Below the pieces are notes generated by a model. The model saw only the letters and a list, made by a program, of their open reading frames with translations. It did no database searches and was not told where the DNA came from. The translations under genes were made by a program, and so were the position numbers. From the IMG/VR virus record IMGVR_UViG_3300014838_000080, positions 1-23,642 of that record: a stretch of DNA of 23,642 nt. One strand, 5' to 3'. This DNA comes from a virus. Of this stretch, positions 20,507 through 23,642 are shown piece by piece; positions within the stretch are counted from its first letter, which is position 1; the number at the start of each line of letters is the position of its first letter.

Positions 20507-22656
20507 AAAAACTGCTTCTGTTCCTGATGGCCTCGTGCGCCTTCGCCGCTGGCACCGTAAACGTCACGCTGGCGCCCCTCACGCCTACGGCAGTACCCGT
20601 GTGGGTGCTCACCTATGCGTGGACCGGAGATGCTTCCACGGGGTCCGTACCAGCCACGGCGGCCGCGGCACTCATCCAACAGGCCCAACTTCAAGGCTAT
20701 CTAATCTATGAGGGCGAATTCATCCCCGGCGCGACGACGGTCCCCACAAACGGCTACAGCGTCACTGTGACGAACACGGCATCGGTTGACGTGTTGGCCG
20801 GCGCGGGCAGCACTCTCAGTTCCACGACATCTAAGGTATCGCTCATCAGCCCACCGCAGATTTTGAGCGGCACTTTGACGCTGAATGTCAGCGGGCAGTC
20901 CGTAGCCAGCGCTACGGGCCAGGTGCTCATTTACCTCGTTCCGAATCCCTACACGGGAACACAGGTGACCACGGCGCTGGTGAATGTGACGACTAACCCG
21001 AGTGGGGTTTGCGTGCCGCCACAACCGCTCAACTTCAACAACGGAACTGGATCGGGCGCCGGGCAACTCTCCGGCTGCGCATGCTCTGGCGGTTCTTGTA
21101 CCTGGGCGACTATTGGGGGCGGCTCTGGGACATTCACGGCGCTCACTGGAGACGCAACGAGCACCGCGACGGGCGGCGCTACGACCGTCCTAAAAGTCAA
21201 CGGAAATACCCCCGGCGGAACATGCACGAGCCAATTCGTTTCCTCCGTCAGTTCCAGCGCAGTTCCCACGTGCACTTCCGTGACGCCCACGCTGGCGGGG
21301 CTATCGAACGTCACCAACGACGCGCAGACCAAAGCGGCGATCATGCCCAATACCGCGCCGTCCGCCGGTCAGGTGGCAGTCGGGAATGCAGGAGGGACGG
21401 CGTATGCGCCGGTGACGATCAGTGGAGGATGCACGCTCGCCAGTACGGGAGTAATGACATGCTCAGGTAGCGGTAACATGAATACCTCTACCTACGACCC
21501 TGCGGCAATCGCGCAGCAGGTTGTGGGCACGACTGCCACGCAGACGTTATCGAATAAAACCCTGGTAGCGCCAGTTCTCGGCGCAGCGACCGCGACCAGC
21601 GTGTCCACAGGCACTAGCCCTCCAGCGTCTGCATGGTTCACGGGTACGGCAGGTCTGGATGGATTTGGGACGGGAACATGCTCTGGCACAGTCCCGGCTG
21701 GCGCTGGATTCCTGTGTGCGCTATCGACTCTCTCCGGTCCTGAGTGGATGACATCGGGCGGCAGCATCCCGGTTGTGATGGGACCTGCAAGCGCAACAAG
21801 CGGGCACGTCGCGACATTCAACGGAACGAACGGCAGTCTCTTGCAGGACGGCGGAGCCTTACCCACCGGCACGGTTACTACAGTTGGATTCACTGGAGGA
21901 CTTATCAGCGTGGGAAGCCCTACGAGCGCACCGGCGCTGACCGTTGCGGGAACTAGCGGCGGCATCGTTGGCTTTACGAGTTCATCTGCTTGGGCCTCAT
22001 CGGCAGCATGGGCTGCTGGTGGAATCGGTTATGGTCTCGGTGCTGGCAGCGTTCCCGTAGCTACAGCAGCCGGGACAGCAAAGCAGATAGTCCTGTCTGG
22101 TGGCGCTGGGGCACCAACCATGATCGACTTCCCCCACGTGATGGATATACCTGCTGCGAACTGCGGACCGTCCTCGACCCCCGGTGCGGGATGGAGCACC
22201 TCAATATCGCCAATCTGTCGTGCTGGCACCAACAATAAAGGCGGCGTGCTACCATTCGCGGACGCATCGACCGCGCAGTTCGATCTTGAAATCCCTGGTG
22301 ATGCCGATCTCACTAGTGGCAACTACCCGTACATCAAACTGTTCTTCACGGATGGCGCGAACACCAGCGGCACGGAGATATTCCAGGCTCAAGTTTCCTG
22401 CTATGTTGCGGACTTCAGCGCAACGGACGACGTAGCCTTCGCGACGGCACAAGTCTTCACGACGCGGACGGCCACCGCCGCGAATCGTTCTGGCAGCGAG
22501 AATCTCCAATTCAACTCGACCTCAATGTCTGGGTGCGTGGCAGGCGCTTCAATGATCGTGCTCATCACGCGGAATACCGATACAGCCGCCAGCCCAGTGA
22601 ACGTGAGCAAAGCCAGCATCACGTTCTCCCGATTGCTTGCCGTAGGAGCACAATAA
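20503..22656 (+). CDS. Exported tail fibre / adhesin
   Basis: 717 aa, starting in ATGA overlap with the previous stop. Residues 1-16 (MKKLLLFLMASCAFAA) form a Sec signal; MASC also makes a weak lipobox. Residues about 17-150 share a domain with the tailspike at 4481: both have W-x-L...WTG, PGxxxPxxGYSV, VDxLxG, LxVSGQSVxSATG. A Cys-containing Gly-rich part follows, then fibre stem repeats (YDPAAIAQQVVGTTATQTLS, NKTLVAP). The C-terminal about 170 residues are a jelly-roll-like domain (PYIKLFFTDGANTSGTEIFQ; SMIVLITRNTDTAAS). It is likely a receptor-binding fibre. The shared domain is probably the virion attachment part. Confidence 0.7.
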   Translation: MKKLLLFLMASCAFAAGTVNVTLAPLTPTAVPVWVLTYAWTGDASTGSVPATAAAALIQQAQLQGYLIYEGEFIPGATTVPTNGYSVTVTNTASVDVLAGAGSTLSSTTSKVSLISPPQILSGTLTLNVSGQSVASATGQVLIYLVPNPYTGTQVTTALVNVTTNPSGVCVPPQPLNFNNGTGSGAGQLSGCACSGGSCTWATIGGGSGTFTALTGDATSTATGGATTVLKVNGNTPGGTCTSQFVSSVSSSAVPTCTSVTPTLAGLSNVTNDAQTKAAIMPNTAPSAGQVAVGNAGGTAYAPVTISGGCTLASTGVMTCSGSGNMNTSTYDPAAIAQQVVGTTATQTLSNKTLVAPVLGAATATSVSTGTSPPASAWFTGTAGLDGFGTGTCSGTVPAGAGFLCALSTLSGPEWMTSGGSIPVVMGPASATSGHVATFNGTNGSLLQDGGALPTGTVTTVGFTGGLISVGSPTSAPALTVAGTSGGIVGFTSSSAWASSAAWAAGGIGYGLGAGSVPVATAAGTAKQIVLSGGAGAPTMIDFPHVMDIPAANCGPSSTPGAGWSTSISPICRAGTNNKGGVLPFADASTAQFDLEIPGDADLTSGNYPYIKLFFTDGANTSGTEIFQAQVSCYVADFSATDDVAFATAQVFTTRTATAANRSGSENLQFNSTSMSGCVAGASMIVLITRNTDTAASPVNVSKASITFSRLLAVGAQ

Positions 22657-22657
22657 C

Positions 22658-23410
22658 ATGACACCTCTTATCTCCAAATTCCTTACTCTGATGCTGATGT
22701 TTTGGCCGCAGTACGTGGCGGTGCCGTTTACTCACACAAGTAGTGCTCCAATAACCTTGGTGCAAAAAACGGCCGGAGCCTATGGAGCTTCATCAACTTA
22801 TTTTGCGGCAGCTTTCACCAATAACACTCTCGGAAATCTAGCGGTGGTTGCGGTTCATTGGTGCTCTTCCGGCGCACCCACCACGATCACATCTGTGACG
22901 GACACAAGCACCAATTCTTATACTATCTCCGCTGCCAGTTTAGCCACAGTGAGCGCAACGCATTATGCGGACTGTTACACTCAATTCGCATATGTGGCAA
23001 GACTGAATAGTTTCAGCGGCACAAACACCGTTACCGCGAGTTTCCCAGGAGGTTCTAACGTCAATGGAAGCATCAGCCTCTACGAGATGACGCCAGGAGT
23101 TGTCGATCAAACTAATACAGGCACTAACGCAAATACTAATGTCCCAACGCCTGGATCTATCACGACGACCATCAACGGAAGTTTCTACATCGCCGCTGGA
23201 GTCTTGGATAACGGGTTTGGGTTCGGGAGTGGATGGTTCACAGCCGGCTCACCTTTTACACTGAATGGAGAAGTCGGGGGCGGCAATCTGAATGTAGCAG
23301 ATGAATATTACCCGCAGACCACAGCGGGGGCGCAGGCGGCAACCTTTGGGACAAATTATTCGGGGTCCACTGGGCCAAACGCTGGTTCAGTCATTACCTT
23401 CCACCCATAA
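22658..23410 (+). CDS. Exported lectin-like beta protein
   Basis: 250 aa, starting one base after the previous stop with TAGGAG upstream. A hydrophobic N-terminus (LISKFLTLMLMFWPQYVAV) could be a signal or anchor, though it lacks a clean cleavage site. The rest is Thr/Ser/Asn/Gly-rich beta sandwich with TSVTDTSTNSYTIS, GTNTVTASFPGG, ISLYEMTPGVVDQTNTGTN and a closing NYSGSTGPNAGSVITFHP. This strand order is common in uncharacterised secreted adhesion domains of soil bacteria and in some phage tail proteins. No enzyme residues are seen. It is probably part of a host-binding set with its neighbours. Confidence 0.6.
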   Translation: MTPLISKFLTLMLMFWPQYVAVPFTHTSSAPITLVQKTAGAYGASSTYFAAAFTNNTLGNLAVVAVHWCSSGAPTTITSVTDTSTNSYTISAASLATVSATHYADCYTQFAYVARLNSFSGTNTVTASFPGGSNVNGSISLYEMTPGVVDQTNTGTNANTNVPTPGSITTTINGSFYIAAGVLDNGFGFGSGWFTAGSPFTLNGEVGGGNLNVADEYYPQTTAGAQAATFGTNYSGSTGPNAGSVITFHP

Positions 23411-23421
23411 AAAGGAAACGA

Positions 23422-23642
23422 ATGAAAACGATTGCAGGTTCGAAAGTGCAATTCTCAAAGGGCGTCCGTTTGGCTGTTGTGGTGCTCTGGTTTTTAGTTG
23501 TTGTAGGGGCTAGCGCAAACAATATTTACATCGCGCAAAGTGCAGCGGGAAGCGCGAACGGAAGTAGTTGCGCGAATGCGTACGCCTACGCCTATTTCAA
23601 CACGCCAGGAAATTGGACAAGTGGCACCCCAAGCGGAGTCCA
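23422..23642 (+). CDS. 5' end of an exported, probably beta-helix, protein (partial)
   Basis: ATG 23422 follows AAAAGGAAACGA and is open to the window edge (73 codons). A positive head, then LAVVVLWFLVVVGASA, gives a Sec signal with ASA cleavage. The mature start NNIYIAQSAAGSANGSSCAN and NTPGNWTSG match the opening of secreted parallel beta-helix proteins of the type common in Acidobacteria (NxYVAQ...G.NNGTSCANA...NW). It would be the third exported adhesin in a row. The remainder lies outside the window. Confidence 0.6.
   Translation, partial: MKTIAGSKVQFSKGVRLAVVVLWFLVVVGASANNIYIAQSAAGSANGSSCANAYAYAYFNTPGNWTSGTPSGV

Overview
The window is a nearly gap-free, all-forward-strand stretch of a tailed dsDNA phage genome with a P22-like (podovirus-type) virion plan. 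It carries a P22-type portal, a scaffold, a P22-fold coat protein, gp4-like and gp10-like head-completion proteins, three ejection proteins and several host-recognition proteins. I see no integrase, tRNA, repressor or terminase, so the DNA-packaging genes probably lie just upstream. The DNA is GC-rich. The secreted beta-rich proteins at the right end resemble exported proteins of soil Acidobacteriota, so I infer an uncultivated soil phage or prophage of that kind of host. That assignment is inference only.

Layout. Bases 1-1092 hold the end of an unidentified gene and three small genes, two of them membrane proteins that could belong to a lysis system. Each of the three is preceded by a near-identical 16-base promoter-like motif (extended -10, TGATATTAT), placed so close to the start that two of the mRNAs would be leaderless or nearly so. 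Bases 1097-2318 hold a run of tiny overlapping genes: a 55-aa protein, a protein with a Tat-like signal, a GroES-type co-chaperonin with an inserted zinc ribbon, a 41-aa membrane peptide and a charged conserved protein. Bases 2373-6869 carry the portal, a signal-peptide-bearing pectate-lyase-fold tailspike and a small Ala-rich protein, closed by a strong terminator.

Bases 6870-7463 are the only long stretch without a substantial gene. It is rich in perfect hairpins, has its own promoter-like sites, and contains what looks like the decapitated start of a DNA adenine methylase. From 7470 the late operon runs scaffold, coat, exported beta-protein, two unknowns, a gp4-like paralogue, a SleB-type wall hydrolase, gp4-like, gp10-like, a fibre-like protein, three ejection proteins, then two complete exported adhesins and the start of a third.

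The genes would work together as one morphogenesis programme: portal, scaffold and coat build the procapsid; gp4- and gp10-like proteins close it; the ejection proteins and hydrolase carry DNA through the envelope; the tailspike and adhesins choose the host. The strongest candidates for something new are: (1) a family of short GNRA-tetraloop hairpins just upstream of the ribosome sites of portal, scaffold, coat, gp10-like and ejection genes, with different stems but the same shape; (2) the repeated extended -10 motif and leaderless genes; (3) the structured 6.9-7.4 kb region; (4) the zinc-ribbon co-chaperonin; and (5) export signals on virion adhesins, two of which share a paralogous N-terminal domain.
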